A DNA stretch of 64,000 nucleotides from NCBI GenBank assembly GCA_002437415.1, contig DJPL01000004.1, positions 36,463 through 100,462 on the forward strand, in the 5' to 3' direction. The DNA comes from Ruminococcaceae bacterium UBA6413. Its GTDB lineage: Bacteria; Bacillota; Clostridia; Oscillospirales; Ruminococcaceae. The position numbers and the translations under genes were made by a program. Every line of letters starts with the position of its first letter. Positions within the stretch are counted from its first letter, which is position 1. The notes beneath the pieces are model-generated. The model saw nothing but the letters and a program-made list of their open reading frames with translations. It was not told the origin of the DNA and made no database searches. Positions 16,690-26,765 of the stretch are shown piece after piece.

Positions 16690-18195
16690 ATGGAACTTAA
16701 ACGCAGCAGCGGAGTATTACTCCATATAACAAGCCTTCCTGCAAACGAGGGCATAGGAACGCTCGGAAAACCGGCGTTTGAATTTGTCAACTGGCTTAAA
16801 GCGGCAGGGCAGAAGTACTGGCAGGTACTGCCTATTCACCCGACAGGCTATGCGGATTCTCCGTATCAGTCACCGTCGGCATTTGCGGGAAACCCTCTGC
16901 TTATCGACCTGTGGGAGCTTGTCGAGCTGGGACTTCTCATACCCGATGATATAAAGGGCAGAGAATACGGCGAAGATCCGTCTGCGGTCGACTATGAAAA
17001 GGTGATAGCGCAGAAAAACGAGCTTCTCCACAAGGCATTCTTCTCTTTCAAGGAAGATGTCGCTTATCTTGCGTTTGTGCAGGAGCAGGGCTGGTGGCTG
17101 GAGGATTATGCGCTGTTTATGGCGATAAAGCAGAATAATGAACTACGCTCATGGCTGACGTGGGATAAGGATCTGCGTTTCAGAAAGCCCGAAGCGCTCG
17201 CCGCATTCAAGGAAGAGCATATAGAGGAGATAAAGTTCCACCGCTTTGTGCAGTATATGTTCTTTACCCAGTGGAACAAGCTGAAAGCATATGCGAACAA
17301 GAACGGTGTTTCAATAATAGGCGATATACCGATATACGCGGCGATGGACAGCGCCGATGTATGGGTAGATCCTCAGCTGTTCACGATGGATATCTCGCTC
17401 AGACCAACTCTTGTTGCGGGAGTACCGCCCGATTATTTCTCACCCACAGGACAGCTGTGGGGCAACCCGCTGTACAACTGGGACGCTATGGAGCGTGACG
17501 GATACAGCTGGTGGATAGCGAGAATTGACCACGCTATGAAGCTGTTTGATATGGTAAGAATAGACCACTTCCGTGCATTTGATACTTACTATGCTATTCC
17601 CGCGGACGCAACGACGGCGGAATACGGCGAGTGGAAGCAAGGCCCGGGTATGAAGCTGTTTAACACGGTGAAAGAACAGCTCGGTGATGTAAATATCATA
17701 GCAGAGGATTTAGGCGATATATTCGACAGTGTGAAGAAGCTGCTCAGCGATACGGGCTTCCCCGGTATGAGAGTTTTGCAGTTTGGTTTCAACAACGAAT
17801 ATCAGGACAATACGCACCTGTGCCATAACTATGTGAATAATTGTGTCGCGTATACAGGAACACATGATAACGATACTATAATGGGCTGGCTTAAATCCGC
17901 AGACTCTAAGGCGGCAAAGATGGCAAAGAGCTACATAAACGCCAACATTTTAGAGCATAAGAATGTAAGCTTTATAAGAAGCGTTTATGCAAGTCCCGCA
18001 GCCCTTGCGATAATACCTATGCAGGATATCCTCGGCATTGACGGCAGAGGACGAATGAATGTTCCGTCTACCGTAGGCGGCAACTGGACATGGAGAATGA
18101 AAAAGCCAGCAAGTAAAAAGACTGCAAGAATGATGAGCAGGCTCACAACGGCTTATCTCAGAAAATCTGTGTCAGCAAAAGCAAAGGACAAATAA
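16690..18195 (+). CDS. malQ: 4-alpha-glucanotransferase (GH77)
   Basis: A 501-residue amylomaltase. The glycoside hydrolase 77 landmarks are present: SPYQSPSAFAGNPLLIDL near residues 58-75, the nucleophile region VRIDHFRAFDTYYAIP, the acid/base IIAEDLGDI, and GTHDNDTIMGW. It transfers maltosyl units between alpha-1,4-glucans during starch or glycogen use. CCGAAAGGCGG precedes ATG. pth follows after two bases, so translation is probably coupled. Confidence 0.95.
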   Translation: MELKRSSGVLLHITSLPANEGIGTLGKPAFEFVNWLKAAGQKYWQVLPIHPTGYADSPYQSPSAFAGNPLLIDLWELVELGLLIPDDIKGREYGEDPSAVDYEKVIAQKNELLHKAFFSFKEDVAYLAFVQEQGWWLEDYALFMAIKQNNELRSWLTWDKDLRFRKPEALAAFKEEHIEEIKFHRFVQYMFFTQWNKLKAYANKNGVSIIGDIPIYAAMDSADVWVDPQLFTMDISLRPTLVAGVPPDYFSPTGQLWGNPLYNWDAMERDGYSWWIARIDHAMKLFDMVRIDHFRAFDTYYAIPADATTAEYGEWKQGPGMKLFNTVKEQLGDVNIIAEDLGDIFDSVKKLLSDTGFPGMRVLQFGFNNEYQDNTHLCHNYVNNCVAYTGTHDNDTIMGWLKSADSKAAKMAKSYINANILEHKNVSFIRSVYASPAALAIIPMQDILGIDGRGRMNVPSTVGGNWTWRMKKPASKKTARMMSRLTTAYLRKSVSAKAKDK

Positions 18196-18197
18196 AA

Positions 18198-18827
18198 ATG
18201 TCATTATCCGATATATTTGATAAAATAGCCGCAGGCAGAGAGCCTGCACCGACCGGCGCGGTCGAATATCTCATAGTGGGACTCGGAAACCCCGGCACAC
18301 AGTATGAGAACACGCGTCACAACGCCGGCTTTATGGCAGTAGATACACTTGCCGAAAAGCTCGGCGTACAGATAAAGAAGCTGAAATTCAAGTCGCTTAT
18401 AGCCGACTGCACTGTTGAGGGCAAGCACTGCCTCTTAATGAAGCCGTCAACCTTTATGAACAACAGCGGCGAAGCGGTGAGCGAGGCTATGAACTTCTAC
18501 AAGCTACCGCCCGAGAATATACTTGTAATGTACGATGATATTTCACTTGATGTCGGCAGGACAAGGATACGCAGAAAAGGCAGTGACGGCGGTCACAACG
18601 GCATAAAGAGCATCATTCTGCTTACAAACAGCGATGCTTTTCCCCGCGTAAAGATAGGTGTCGGCGCAAAGCCGCACCCTGATTTTCCGCTTGCGGACTG
18701 GGTACTGTCGGGCTTCAAAAAGGAAGACGGCGAGAACCTTGAAAAGGCGCTTGATAACGCCGCCGAAGCCGCAAAGCTTATTGTTGCCGGCAAGATAGAT
18801 ATGGCAATGAACAAGTACAACTCGTAA
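18198..18827 (+). CDS. pth: Peptidyl-tRNA hydrolase
   Basis: A 209-residue enzyme that frees tRNA from stalled peptidyl-tRNA. It shows LIVGLGNPGTQYENTRHNAG, with the catalytic H, then KPSTFMNNSGEAV and YDDISLDVGR. About 24 residues precede the usual start; no better internal start is seen and AAAGGAC lies before this ATG, so the extension seems real. It sits in the common pth-mfd order. Confidence 0.94.
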   Translation: MSLSDIFDKIAAGREPAPTGAVEYLIVGLGNPGTQYENTRHNAGFMAVDTLAEKLGVQIKKLKFKSLIADCTVEGKHCLLMKPSTFMNNSGEAVSEAMNFYKLPPENILVMYDDISLDVGRTRIRRKGSDGGHNGIKSIILLTNSDAFPRVKIGVGAKPHPDFPLADWVLSGFKKEDGENLEKALDNAAEAAKLIVAGKIDMAMNKYNS

Positions 18828-18841
18828 GAAAGAAAGGCAAT

Positions 18842-21800
18842 ATGGAACTTCTTAAAAATATGGCTGACACGCTGACCGAGTATAAAAAGTCAGTCGATCA
18901 TATTTTGAGCGATGAACCCGTCCCCCTGTTGGTGACGGGGCTTTCGCATATACACAAGGCGCATTTTTTAGCGTCACTGAGCTATGAAATGCTACCCTCC
19001 CCGATACTCGTTATAACCGAGAGCGAAGCGTCAGCCGCAAAGCTCACCGAGGATATAAACACAATGCGCGGGGATAGCTGTGCATATCAGTTTCCCGCTT
19101 CCGACCTGACGCTTACCGATACCGAGGCGCAGTCGCAGGAATATGAGCACAGAAGAATAGAAACGCTGTCGGCGGCGCTTTCGGGCAAGGCAAAGCTGAT
19201 AATATCGTCGTCTGAAGCGGCGGTACAGCTCACTGTGCCTAATGACGTGCTGAAAAAGCACACCGTAACGCTGAAAGCAGGCGATGAGATAAAGCTTGAC
19301 GAGCTTGCAAAAACTCTTCTTGCCGCAGGCTATACGCGTTGCGATATGATAGAGGGCAAGGGGCAGTTTTCATTCCGCGGCTCGCTTGCGGATATCTATC
19401 CTGTCAGCAGTGATTACCCCGTCAGAATTGAGCTGTGGGGCGATGAAATAGACACTGTTGCATCATTCGATATAGATACGCAGAGAAGAATTGACACTGT
19501 AAAGAGCGTCAGCATAACACCCTGTGGGGAAACTATATTTGAAGAGGGCGTTCTCCCCGAGGCGTTGCAGACGCTTCTCGAAAAGACTGAGAAGAACAAA
19601 AAGAAGAACGATGAAGCGGCAAAGCGTATAAGACGTGATATAGCAAGACTGCGCGACGGTCTTTCGGTATGCTGTCTTACAAGATATTTCCCGCTGTGCT
19701 ATAAAACACCCGGCAGTATTTTTGATTATGCAGGTACTCTTATTGTCTGCGAATCGTTCACTGCCGCAGAGTCGGCAAAGGGTGCTATCTCCGCTCATCT
19801 TGAGGATCTGAAGCTGCTCACCGAGGACGGAGTTCTCTGCAAAGGACTTGACAGGTATCTTATGAGCAAGACTGAATATCAGGACGCTGTCAAGAACAAT
19901 GTGCGCGTGTATATGGATACGTTTATAAGAGGCGGCGGAATTGACCTTGGCGACATTCTTAAGGTCGACTCTATACAGCTTTCTCCGTGGAGCGGTGAAT
20001 ACAAGCTGTTGTGCGAGGAGCTTGACAATTACAAGAAAAACGGCTATACCTGCGTTATATTCGGCGGTACGGACAAGGCGGCAAAGATACTTGCAGACGA
20101 CCTGCGCGACAGCGGATATCAGGCGGACTATGCAAAAAGCCCCAAGAAGTTCTATCTCGGAAGAATAACGGTAGTAGAGGGCATAATCTCGGCGGGCTTT
20201 GAATATCCCGAGGAGAAGATTGCCGTTATCACAAGAACCAGTGCGTCCTCTTCAAAAACGGCAACGCCTAAAAAGAAGTTCAAGAAGGGTGCACAGATAC
20301 GCTCGCTGAGCGATATCGCACAGGGCGATTTAGTCGTACACGGCTCTTACGGCATAGGCGTATTTGAGGGTGTACAGAAGCTCACGGCGGACAAGATATC
20401 AAAGGACTATATCAAGATAAAATACGCGGGTACGGACGTGCTTTATGTTCCCGTAACCCAGCTTGACCTTATTTCGCGCTATATCGGAAGTGGTGACGCG
20501 GACACGGTAAGGTTGAACAAGCTCGGCACGGATACCTGGAAAAAGGCAAAGACCAAAGCAAAAGCGGCAACGCAGGAGATGGCAAAGGAGCTTATCGAGC
20601 TGTATTCACGCCGTATGAAAGCAAAGGGTTACGCGTTCTCACCCGATACCGAGCAGCAGCATATATTTGAGGATCATTTCAGTTATATTGAAACGGACGA
20701 TCAGCTGAGGTGCATAGAAGAGATAAAGCATGATATGATGCGCACTGCGCCTATGGAACGACTGCTGTGCGGAGATGTGGGATTTGGTAAGACTGAGGTC
20801 GCGCTCCGTGCCGCATTCAAGTGCATAGGCGACGGGAAGCAGTGCGCTATTCTCGTGCCGACTACCGTGCTTGCATGGCAACACTACCAGACGGTGCTCA
20901 AGCGTATGGAGGGCTTCAACATAAGAGTTGAGCTGTTATCCAGATTTCGTACCGCAAAGGAGCAGAAGGTCATTCTCAAAAAGCTTGAAGAGGGCGAGCT
21001 TGACCTTGTTGTCGGCACACACAGGCTTGTACAGGACGATGTTAAGTTCAAGGATCTGGGACTAGTAATAATAGACGAGGAACAGCGCTTCGGCGTAAAC
21101 GATAAGGAAAAGCTGAAAGAAGCGTTTACAAATGTGGACGTATTGACCTTATCCGCGACTCCCATTCCGAGAACGCTGAATATGGCAATGTCGGGAATAC
21201 GCGATATGAGCGTTATCGAAACGCCGCCCGGCGACCGTCACCCGATAACGACCTATGTAGTTGAGCACGACAGGGGAGTTATAGCTCAGGCTATAACAAA
21301 GGAGCTGAGAAGAAACGGTCAGGTATACTATGTGCATAACCGCATAGAAAGCATATATTCCTGCGCCGCCGACATTCACTCTATGGTGCCCGAAGCCAAT
21401 ATAGGCATAGCGCACGGAAGAATGAGCGAGGAAGAGCTGCTCGATGTATGGAGAAGACTTATTGAGGGTGAGATAGATGTGCTCGTCTGCACTACACTTA
21501 TCGAAACGGGTGTGGACGTACCAAACTGCAACACGCTTATCATTGAGAATGCGGACTGTATGGGACTTGCCCAGCTCCATCAGCTGAGAGGTCGTGTCGG
21601 ACGTACAAACCGCCGTGCATACGCATATTTCACATTCAAGCGCGGAAAGGTGCTAAGCGAGGTCGCAACAAAGCGACTTGACGCTATAAGAGAGTTTACA
21701 CGCTTCGGCTCGGGTTTCAGAATTGCAATGAAAGACCTTGAGATAAGAGGTGCGGGCTCGGTACTCGGACAAAGCCAGTCCGGGCACTTAGCGTCTGTCG

Positions 21801-22348
21801 GCTATGATATGTATATAAAGCTCCTTAACGAAGCAATACTCGAACAGCAGGGCAAAGCTCCCGAGATCACTCCGGAGTGTCTTGTCGATATCAGGATCGA
21901 CGCGTTCATTCCCGAAAAGTATATTTCAAATCAGGCACAGCGCGTTGACTGCTACAGAAAGATAGCAATGATAGAAAACGATGATGACGCTTATGACGTT
22001 ACCGATGAGCTTATAGACCGCTACGGTGATGTGCCGAGAGCGGTAGAGGGACTTATAGAGGTTGCTAAGCTAAGACGTATAGCGCAGAAGATGCACCTTA
22101 CCGAGATAATACAGAGCGGGGATTCGATGCTGTTCTATCCCGAGAAGATCGATAAGAAGACAATGGAGCGTGTATCTGCCGTGGGCGGTAAATACGGCAA
22201 GGCTATGATGCTGAATATTGCTACAGACAAGCCGAATTTCCGCGTAAACGGAGTGGATAAGCTCGGCGGACCGCTGACGCTTCTCGGAGATACACTGAGA
22301 GCTATGCAGTCGGCAGATGTTGACAAGGCAGGTGAACAAGGTGGCTGA
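18842..22348 (+). CDS. mfd: Transcription-repair coupling factor
   Basis: A 1168-residue Mfd. It removes stalled RNA polymerase at DNA damage and recruits UvrA. The order is a UvrB-like N-terminal part with the damage-recognition homology (EGKGQFSFRGSLADIYP), an RNA-polymerase-binding domain starting DIAQGDLVVHGSYGIG, and the RecG-like translocase with Walker A GDVGFGKTEVALRAAFK near residue 643, the DEEQ box and SATPIPRTLNMAM. RGRVGRTNRRAYAYF follows, and a C-terminal TRCF domain ends it. Length is typical. It starts 14 bases after pth behind AAGAAAGG. Confidence 0.97.
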   Translation: MELLKNMADTLTEYKKSVDHILSDEPVPLLVTGLSHIHKAHFLASLSYEMLPSPILVITESEASAAKLTEDINTMRGDSCAYQFPASDLTLTDTEAQSQEYEHRRIETLSAALSGKAKLIISSSEAAVQLTVPNDVLKKHTVTLKAGDEIKLDELAKTLLAAGYTRCDMIEGKGQFSFRGSLADIYPVSSDYPVRIELWGDEIDTVASFDIDTQRRIDTVKSVSITPCGETIFEEGVLPEALQTLLEKTEKNKKKNDEAAKRIRRDIARLRDGLSVCCLTRYFPLCYKTPGSIFDYAGTLIVCESFTAAESAKGAISAHLEDLKLLTEDGVLCKGLDRYLMSKTEYQDAVKNNVRVYMDTFIRGGGIDLGDILKVDSIQLSPWSGEYKLLCEELDNYKKNGYTCVIFGGTDKAAKILADDLRDSGYQADYAKSPKKFYLGRITVVEGIISAGFEYPEEKIAVITRTSASSSKTATPKKKFKKGAQIRSLSDIAQGDLVVHGSYGIGVFEGVQKLTADKISKDYIKIKYAGTDVLYVPVTQLDLISRYIGSGDADTVRLNKLGTDTWKKAKTKAKAATQEMAKELIELYSRRMKAKGYAFSPDTEQQHIFEDHFSYIETDDQLRCIEEIKHDMMRTAPMERLLCGDVGFGKTEVALRAAFKCIGDGKQCAILVPTTVLAWQHYQTVLKRMEGFNIRVELLSRFRTAKEQKVILKKLEEGELDLVVGTHRLVQDDVKFKDLGLVIIDEEQRFGVNDKEKLKEAFTNVDVLTLSATPIPRTLNMAMSGIRDMSVIETPPGDRHPITTYVVEHDRGVIAQAITKELRRNGQVYYVHNRIESIYSCAADIHSMVPEANIGIAHGRMSEEELLDVWRRLIEGEIDVLVCTTLIETGVDVPNCNTLIIENADCMGLAQLHQLRGRVGRTNRRAYAYFTFKRGKVLSEVATKRLDAIREFTRFGSGFRIAMKDLEIRGAGSVLGQSQSGHLASVGYDMYIKLLNEAILEQQGKAPEITPECLVDIRIDAFIPEKYISNQAQRVDCYRKIAMIENDDDAYDVTDELIDRYGDVPRAVEGLIEVAKLRRIAQKMHLTEIIQSGDSMLFYPEKIDKKTMERVSAVGGKYGKAMMLNIATDKPNFRVNGVDKLGGPLTLLGDTLRAMQSADVDKAGEQGG

Positions 22349-22832
22349 AAGAAAAAGTGTAAAACGTAGGGTGATAACTGTCGCCGTGATAGTCGGCACA
22401 CTGGCACTGCTTATAGGCTCGTTCTTCCTGAGAGACATTTGTCTGAGAGCAGGGATAACCGAGTGTGAAAAGCGCGAGATACTTCAGGTGAAGTCGAAAT
22501 ATTCCGCTATACTTGACAGTATTGTAAGCGGCGGAGCGGATATAAGCGAGTATACGATAACAGCCGCACACGGCGGGCTGTTTCGCAAGTCGGTGATATC
22601 GTCCGATGAAAACGGCGAACCGCTTTGCGAAAAGCTGTCGGAGGAGCTTGCGGTGCTGTGTCACACTTATTGCTACGGTGTTGAAAAGCGTGATAATGCG
22701 GTGCGTTTCAGCTTCAACAACAGCGGAACAAAACAGCTCGTTTATTCGGCAGAGGACATTTCAGACAACGATACCTCTTCCCTCGGCGACAACTGGTACT
22801 ACTATGAGAAAGTAACGGCAGTAAACAGTTGA
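22341..22832 (+). CDS. Small membrane-anchored protein of unknown function
   Basis: About 163 residues. A basic N-terminus (KRKSV-like, then KRR) is followed by one membrane helix (VITVAVIVGTLALLIGSFFL). The rest is predicted outside, with no recognised domain. The GTG at 22341 overlaps the end of mfd by 8 bases and has AGGTGA upstream; an ATG at 22317 and a GTG at 22332 are alternatives in the same frame. Co-transcription with mfd is likely. The orientation (N-in, short tail, single helix) recalls FtsL/DivIC-like proteins, but nothing firm supports that. Confidence 0.65.
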   Translation: MAERKSVKRRVITVAVIVGTLALLIGSFFLRDICLRAGITECEKREILQVKSKYSAILDSIVSGGADISEYTITAAHGGLFRKSVISSDENGEPLCEKLSEELAVLCHTYCYGVEKRDNAVRFSFNNSGTKQLVYSAEDISDNDTSSLGDNWYYYEKVTAVNS

Positions 22833-22858
22833 TTGCAACGTTGATCATTTTTTGTAGT

Positions 22859-22876
22859 GGAGGGGCTTGCCCCTCC
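22859..22876. other. Perfect inverted repeat in the mfd-aroK gap
   Basis: GGAGGGGC and GCCCCTCC pair over a 2-base loop. There is no T-run on either side in the direction needed for a terminator. The gap 22833-22987 holds nothing else that can be supported. Confidence 0.4.
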
Positions 22877-22987
22877 CGGAGATGCACAAATATATCGTGT
22901 ATTACACCATTTTTATTGCCGGAAATGTAAATCAATTTCCTTACGGCACATTTATCCGGTGAAATACAAAAGAAAAGGAAACATAAT

Positions 22988-23497
22988 ATGAAGAACATAA
23001 TACTTATCGGAATGCCGGGTGCAGGCAAAAGCACTGTCGGCGTACTGCTTGCAAAGTCAATGGGCTACGATTTTGTGGACGCAGACCTTGTTATCCAGAA
23101 ACAACAGGGGAAAAAGCTCCAGGACATAATAGACGAGCGCGGGCTTGACGGTTTCAAGCTGGCTGAGGAGCAGGCTCTGCTGTCGATAAACGACACAAAG
23201 GCAGTTATAGCAACGGGCGGTTCGGCTGTATTTTCAGCCGCGGGTATGGAGCACCTGAAAGAAAACGGTATCTGTGTATATCTCAGAGTGGACGAGCAGG
23301 AGCTTATCCGCCGCCTTACGAATATAAAGACGCGCGGCATCGCCTGTCGCCCGGGTGAAACGGTAGCGGAGATAATCGCCGAGCGCGAGGAATATTATAA
23401 ACGTTATGCGGATATTACGGTGGATTGTGTGGACACGACAGCCGAGCAGGTTGTGGGAATGATAATGGATAAAACGCAGGCAAATGATATTGTATAG
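22988..23497 (+). CDS. aroK: Shikimate kinase
   Basis: A 169-residue P-loop kinase that phosphorylates shikimate in aromatic amino-acid synthesis. The P-loop is GMPGAGKST (8-16). DFVDAD binds shikimate, and ATGGSAVF plus RGIACRPGE (lid region) complete the family pattern. GAAAAGGAAAC precedes ATG. Length is normal. It stands alone, without other aro genes. Confidence 0.92.
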   Translation: MKNIILIGMPGAGKSTVGVLLAKSMGYDFVDADLVIQKQQGKKLQDIIDERGLDGFKLAEEQALLSINDTKAVIATGGSAVFSAAGMEHLKENGICVYLRVDEQELIRRLTNIKTRGIACRPGETVAEIIAEREEYYKRYADITVDCVDTTAEQVVGMIMDKTQANDIV

Positions 23498-23569
23498 GCA
23501 TATAACGTCAATAGGGAAAATACAAGCAAATTTGTATAAATTGTATATCTGATTTTACTGGATAATATG

Positions 23570-23598
23570 TTGAAAAAGGTCGGCTTGTGTGATATAAT
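23570..23598 (+). promoter_or_regulatory. Strong promoter of the polysaccharide operon
   Basis: TTGAAA (23570-23575) and a perfect TATAAT (23593-23598) are spaced by 17 bases. The transcript would start near 23605, about 178 bases before the first gene. No other clear promoter is seen up to the terminator at 36279, so this is taken as the operon promoter. Confidence 0.75.
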
Positions 23599-23782
23599 GT
23601 AGTGTGATAAATTAGCTGAAGATTTGTTCACGGTTTTGCTTTTGCATAGTGCAATGACTGATTTGACGCAAGGTACAGCCGATATGAATTACGGTATCGG
23701 AAAAATGAAATGCACCGGGTGAGCTTGCACAAAATGCATAAAACCTATGAATACAGATTTGATAAATTAAAGGAAATGTTCT

Positions 23783-24802
23783 ATGAAATTTGTGACTTTT
23801 GGTGAAGTAATGTTACGTCTGTCGCCTCCCGGACATTACAGACTGCTGCAATCGTCATCGCTGAATATGACACTTGCGGGAGCAGAAGCAAACGTAGCCG
23901 CAGATCTTGCGTGCCTCGGAGAAAAAGCGTCCTTTGTTACAAAGTTTCCGGTTTCGCCGCTGTCTATGATAGCAGTGAACGAATTGAGAAAGTACGGGGT
24001 CGATGTATCAGACATTATTTACGGCGGTGACAGAATAGGGCTTATATTTGTGGAAAAAGGTGCCTCACAGCGTCCGAGTAATGTTATTTACGACAGAAAG
24101 TACTCTGCAATATCACAGTGCAGGCGGAGCGAGCCTGACTGGGATAAGATATTTGAAGAAGCAGATTGGTTTCATTTATCGGGAATTACACCCGCACTCG
24201 GCGGAGAATTGCCCGCAATTTGTCTTGATGCCTGCAAAAAGGCAAAGGAAAAGGGCGTTACGGTTTCGCTTGACCTTAATTACCGCAGTAAGCTGTGGAG
24301 CAGAGAGCAGGCGTGCGAAGTTATGGCGGAGCTGTGCAAATATGTTGATGTTTGTATAGCAAATGAGGAAGATGTCAAGGACGTATTCGGAATAGTACCC
24401 GAAGGCTCTGATATTGAGGGCGGAAAGCTCAGCGTTGACGGCTACAGAAAAACCGCCGAACAGCTGTTCGGACGTTTCGGCTTTTCAAAGGTGGCGTTTA
24501 CGTTGCGCGAGAGCATAAACGCCGATGTCAATGACTGGTCGGCAGTGCTTTGCACAAAGGGCAATGCTTTTGTGTCAAAGAAATACAGAATAAATATCAT
24601 TGACAGAGTAGGTGGCGGCGACAGCTTTGCCGCAGGACTTATATATTCCCTTGCAAACGGTAAAAGCGACAGCAATTCGATCGAGTTCGCAACAGCTATG
24701 AGTTGCCTGAAACACACTGTAGAGGGTGATTTTGCGCTTGTTACCGCCGAAGAAGTAAATGCGCTTGTATCGGGAAGCGGCTCGGGAAGAGTAAAGAGAT
24801 AA
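23783..24802 (+). CDS. PfkB-family sugar kinase, 2-keto-3-deoxygluconate kinase-like
   Basis: A 339-residue ribokinase-fold enzyme. It starts FVTFGEVMLRLSPPG, as KDG kinases do, has SLDLNYRSKLW near residue 155, and ends with the PfkB signature DRVGGGDSFAAGLIYS, where the last D is the catalytic base. KDG kinases phosphorylate 2-keto-3-deoxy sugar acids with ATP. AAAGGAAATG is close to ATG. It is the first gene of the operon, only 39 bases before rfbA. Its presence next to KdsB and an aldolase-like protein suggests a part in keto-deoxy acid metabolism for the glycan, though a catabolic role is equally possible. Confidence 0.8.
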   Translation: MKFVTFGEVMLRLSPPGHYRLLQSSSLNMTLAGAEANVAADLACLGEKASFVTKFPVSPLSMIAVNELRKYGVDVSDIIYGGDRIGLIFVEKGASQRPSNVIYDRKYSAISQCRRSEPDWDKIFEEADWFHLSGITPALGGELPAICLDACKKAKEKGVTVSLDLNYRSKLWSREQACEVMAELCKYVDVCIANEEDVKDVFGIVPEGSDIEGGKLSVDGYRKTAEQLFGRFGFSKVAFTLRESINADVNDWSAVLCTKGNAFVSKKYRINIIDRVGGGDSFAAGLIYSLANGKSDSNSIEFATAMSCLKHTVEGDFALVTAEEVNALVSGSGSGRVKR

Positions 24803-24841
24803 AACAGAACAAGAACATAAGGAAATTGAAAAGAGGTAAAT

Positions 24842-25729
24842 ATGAAAGGTATTATTCTTGCGGGCGGTTCGGGAACAAGACTTTATCCGCTCACACTGGT
24901 TACGTCAAAACAGCTTTTGCCGATTTACGACAAGCCGCTTATCTTTTATCCGCTCTCAACGCTTATGTTGGCAGGAATAAGAGATATACTTATTATATCG
25001 ACTCCTAAGGATCTTCCTAATTTCAAAAATCTTTTAGGTGACGGAAGCAACTACGGCATTTCATTGTCATACGCCGAGCAGCCTTCTCCGGACGGACTTG
25101 CACAGGCATTTATCATCGGCGAGGAGTTTATAGGCAACGATGATTGCGCAATGATACTCGGCGATAACGTATTCTACGGAAACGACTTCAGCCGTGTATT
25201 GGTCCAGGCAAGAAAAGATGTTGAAGAAAAAGGTATGGCGACGGTGTTCGGCTACTATGTTGACGACCCTACGGCGTTCGGCATAGTCAGCTTCGACAAA
25301 AACGGTAAAGCCGTATCTATAGAAGAAAAGCCGAAAGAACCGAAATCAAACTATGCAGTCACAGGACTTTATTTTTATGATAACAGAGTTGTTGACTTTG
25401 CAAAGAAGGTCAAGCCGTCGGCAAGAGGCGAGCTTGAAATAACAGATGTAAACCGTATGTATCTTGAAGACGGCACGCTTAATGTTAAAACACTCGGCAG
25501 AGGATTTGCGTGGCTTGATACGGGAACGGTCGAGAACCTCAATTCCTGTTCCGACTTTATGCGTATGATCGAAGAGCGTCAGGGTCTTAAGATAGGCGTT
25601 CTTGAAGAAATCGCATTCAGAAACGAATGGATAACGGAAGATGAACTCAAAACTGCCGCAGAGCGTTACGGAAAATCCTCTTACGGCAGATATCTGACGA
25701 AGCTTACGGAAAACAAGATAATTTATTGA
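24842..25729 (+). CDS. rfbA: Glucose-1-phosphate thymidylyltransferase
   Basis: A 295-residue nucleotidyltransferase making dTDP-glucose from glucose 1-phosphate and dTTP. The start [17 protein letters not shown] is the nucleotide loop. [11 protein letters not shown] carries the metal-binding D, and [12 protein letters not shown] is conserved in RmlA. GAAAAGAGGTAAAT precedes ATG. It opens the dTDP-sugar block rfbA-rfbB-rfbC. Confidence 0.96.
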   Translation: MKGIILAGGSGTRLYPLTLVTSKQLLPIYDKPLIFYPLSTLMLAGIRDILIISTPKDLPNFKNLLGDGSNYGISLSYAEQPSPDGLAQAFIIGEEFIGNDDCAMILGDNVFYGNDFSRVLVQARKDVEEKGMATVFGYYVDDPTAFGIVSFDKNGKAVSIEEKPKEPKSNYAVTGLYFYDNRVVDFAKKVKPSARGELEITDVNRMYLEDGTLNVKTLGRGFAWLDTGTVENLNSCSDFMRMIEERQGLKIGVLEEIAFRNEWITEDELKTAAERYGKSSYGRYLTKLTENKIIY

Positions 25730-25742
25730 TTAGGAGAGTAAA

Positions 25743-26765
25743 ATGACTATAATTGTTACAGGCGGCGCGGGATTTATCGGAAGCAACTTCATATTCTATA
25801 TGCTAAAAAATCATCCCGAGGATCGTATAGTATGCCTTGACTGTCTTACATATGCAGGAAATCTGTCAACACTCGAATCTGTAATGGAAAATCCCAATTT
25901 CAGATTTGTGAAGGGCGATATAACGGACAGAGAAGCTGTAGACAAGCTGTTTGGCGAGGAGAAGCCGGATATCGTTGTAAACTTCGCCGCAGAGAGCCAT
26001 GTTGACAGATCGATCGACAATCCCGGTGTGTTCCTTCATACCAATATTATGGGTACGCAGACTCTTATGGAAGCTTGCCGCAAGTACGGTATACAGCGTT
26101 ATCATCAGGTATCTACCGATGAAGTATACGGCGATCTTCCGCTTGATCGTCCCGATCTTTTCTTCACCGAAACAACACCTATACATACATCGAGCCCTTA
26201 TTCTGCAAGTAAGGCAAGCGCAGACCTTCTTGTAATGGCGTATTACCGCACATACAAGTTGCCTGTTACAATATCAAGATGCTCAAATAACTATGGTCCG
26301 TACCACTTCCCCGAGAAGCTGATACCCCTTATGATAATCAATGCTCTTGCAGATAAATCGCTCCCCGTTTACGGAACGGGAGAGAATGTGCGTGACTGGC
26401 TGTATGTCGAGGATCACTGCAAGGCTATCGACCTTATAATCCGTAAAGGAAGAGTGGGCGAGGTCTACAATATCGGCGGTCATAATGAGATGAAAAATAT
26501 CGATATAGTAAAGATAATCCTCAAGGCGCTCGGAAAGCCCGAAAGCCTTATCACATATGTCAAGGATCGTGCCGGACACGATATGAGATATGCAATAGAC
26601 CCCACGAAGATACACGACGAGCTCGGTTGGAGTCCCGAAACAATGTTCGCTGACGGCATACAGAAAACCATAAAGTGGTATCTTGAAAACCGCAACTGGT
26701 GGGAAACGATAATTTCCGGTGAATATCAGCAGTATTACGAAAAGTTCTACGGAGGCAACAAATGA
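25743..26765 (+). CDS. rfbB: dTDP-glucose 4,6-dehydratase
   Basis: A 340-residue extended short-chain dehydrogenase. The NAD loop is TGGAGFIGSNFIFYML, the active-site part is VSTDEVYGDLP, and the YxxxK pair sits in SPYSASKASADLL. It makes dTDP-4-keto-6-deoxyglucose. AGGAGAGTAAA precedes ATG. The last four bases overlap the start of rfbC. Confidence 0.96.
   Translation: MTIIVTGGAGFIGSNFIFYMLKNHPEDRIVCLDCLTYAGNLSTLESVMENPNFRFVKGDITDREAVDKLFGEEKPDIVVNFAAESHVDRSIDNPGVFLHTNIMGTQTLMEACRKYGIQRYHQVSTDEVYGDLPLDRPDLFFTETTPIHTSSPYSASKASADLLVMAYYRTYKLPVTISRCSNNYGPYHFPEKLIPLMIINALADKSLPVYGTGENVRDWLYVEDHCKAIDLIIRKGRVGEVYNIGGHNEMKNIDIVKIILKALGKPESLITYVKDRAGHDMRYAIDPTKIHDELGWSPETMFADGIQKTIKWYLENRNWWETIISGEYQQYYEKFYGGNK

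Noticed and set aside
22859..22876. Hairpin as terminator of the mfd unit
   Set aside because: No T-run follows in either direction; kept only as an inverted repeat.
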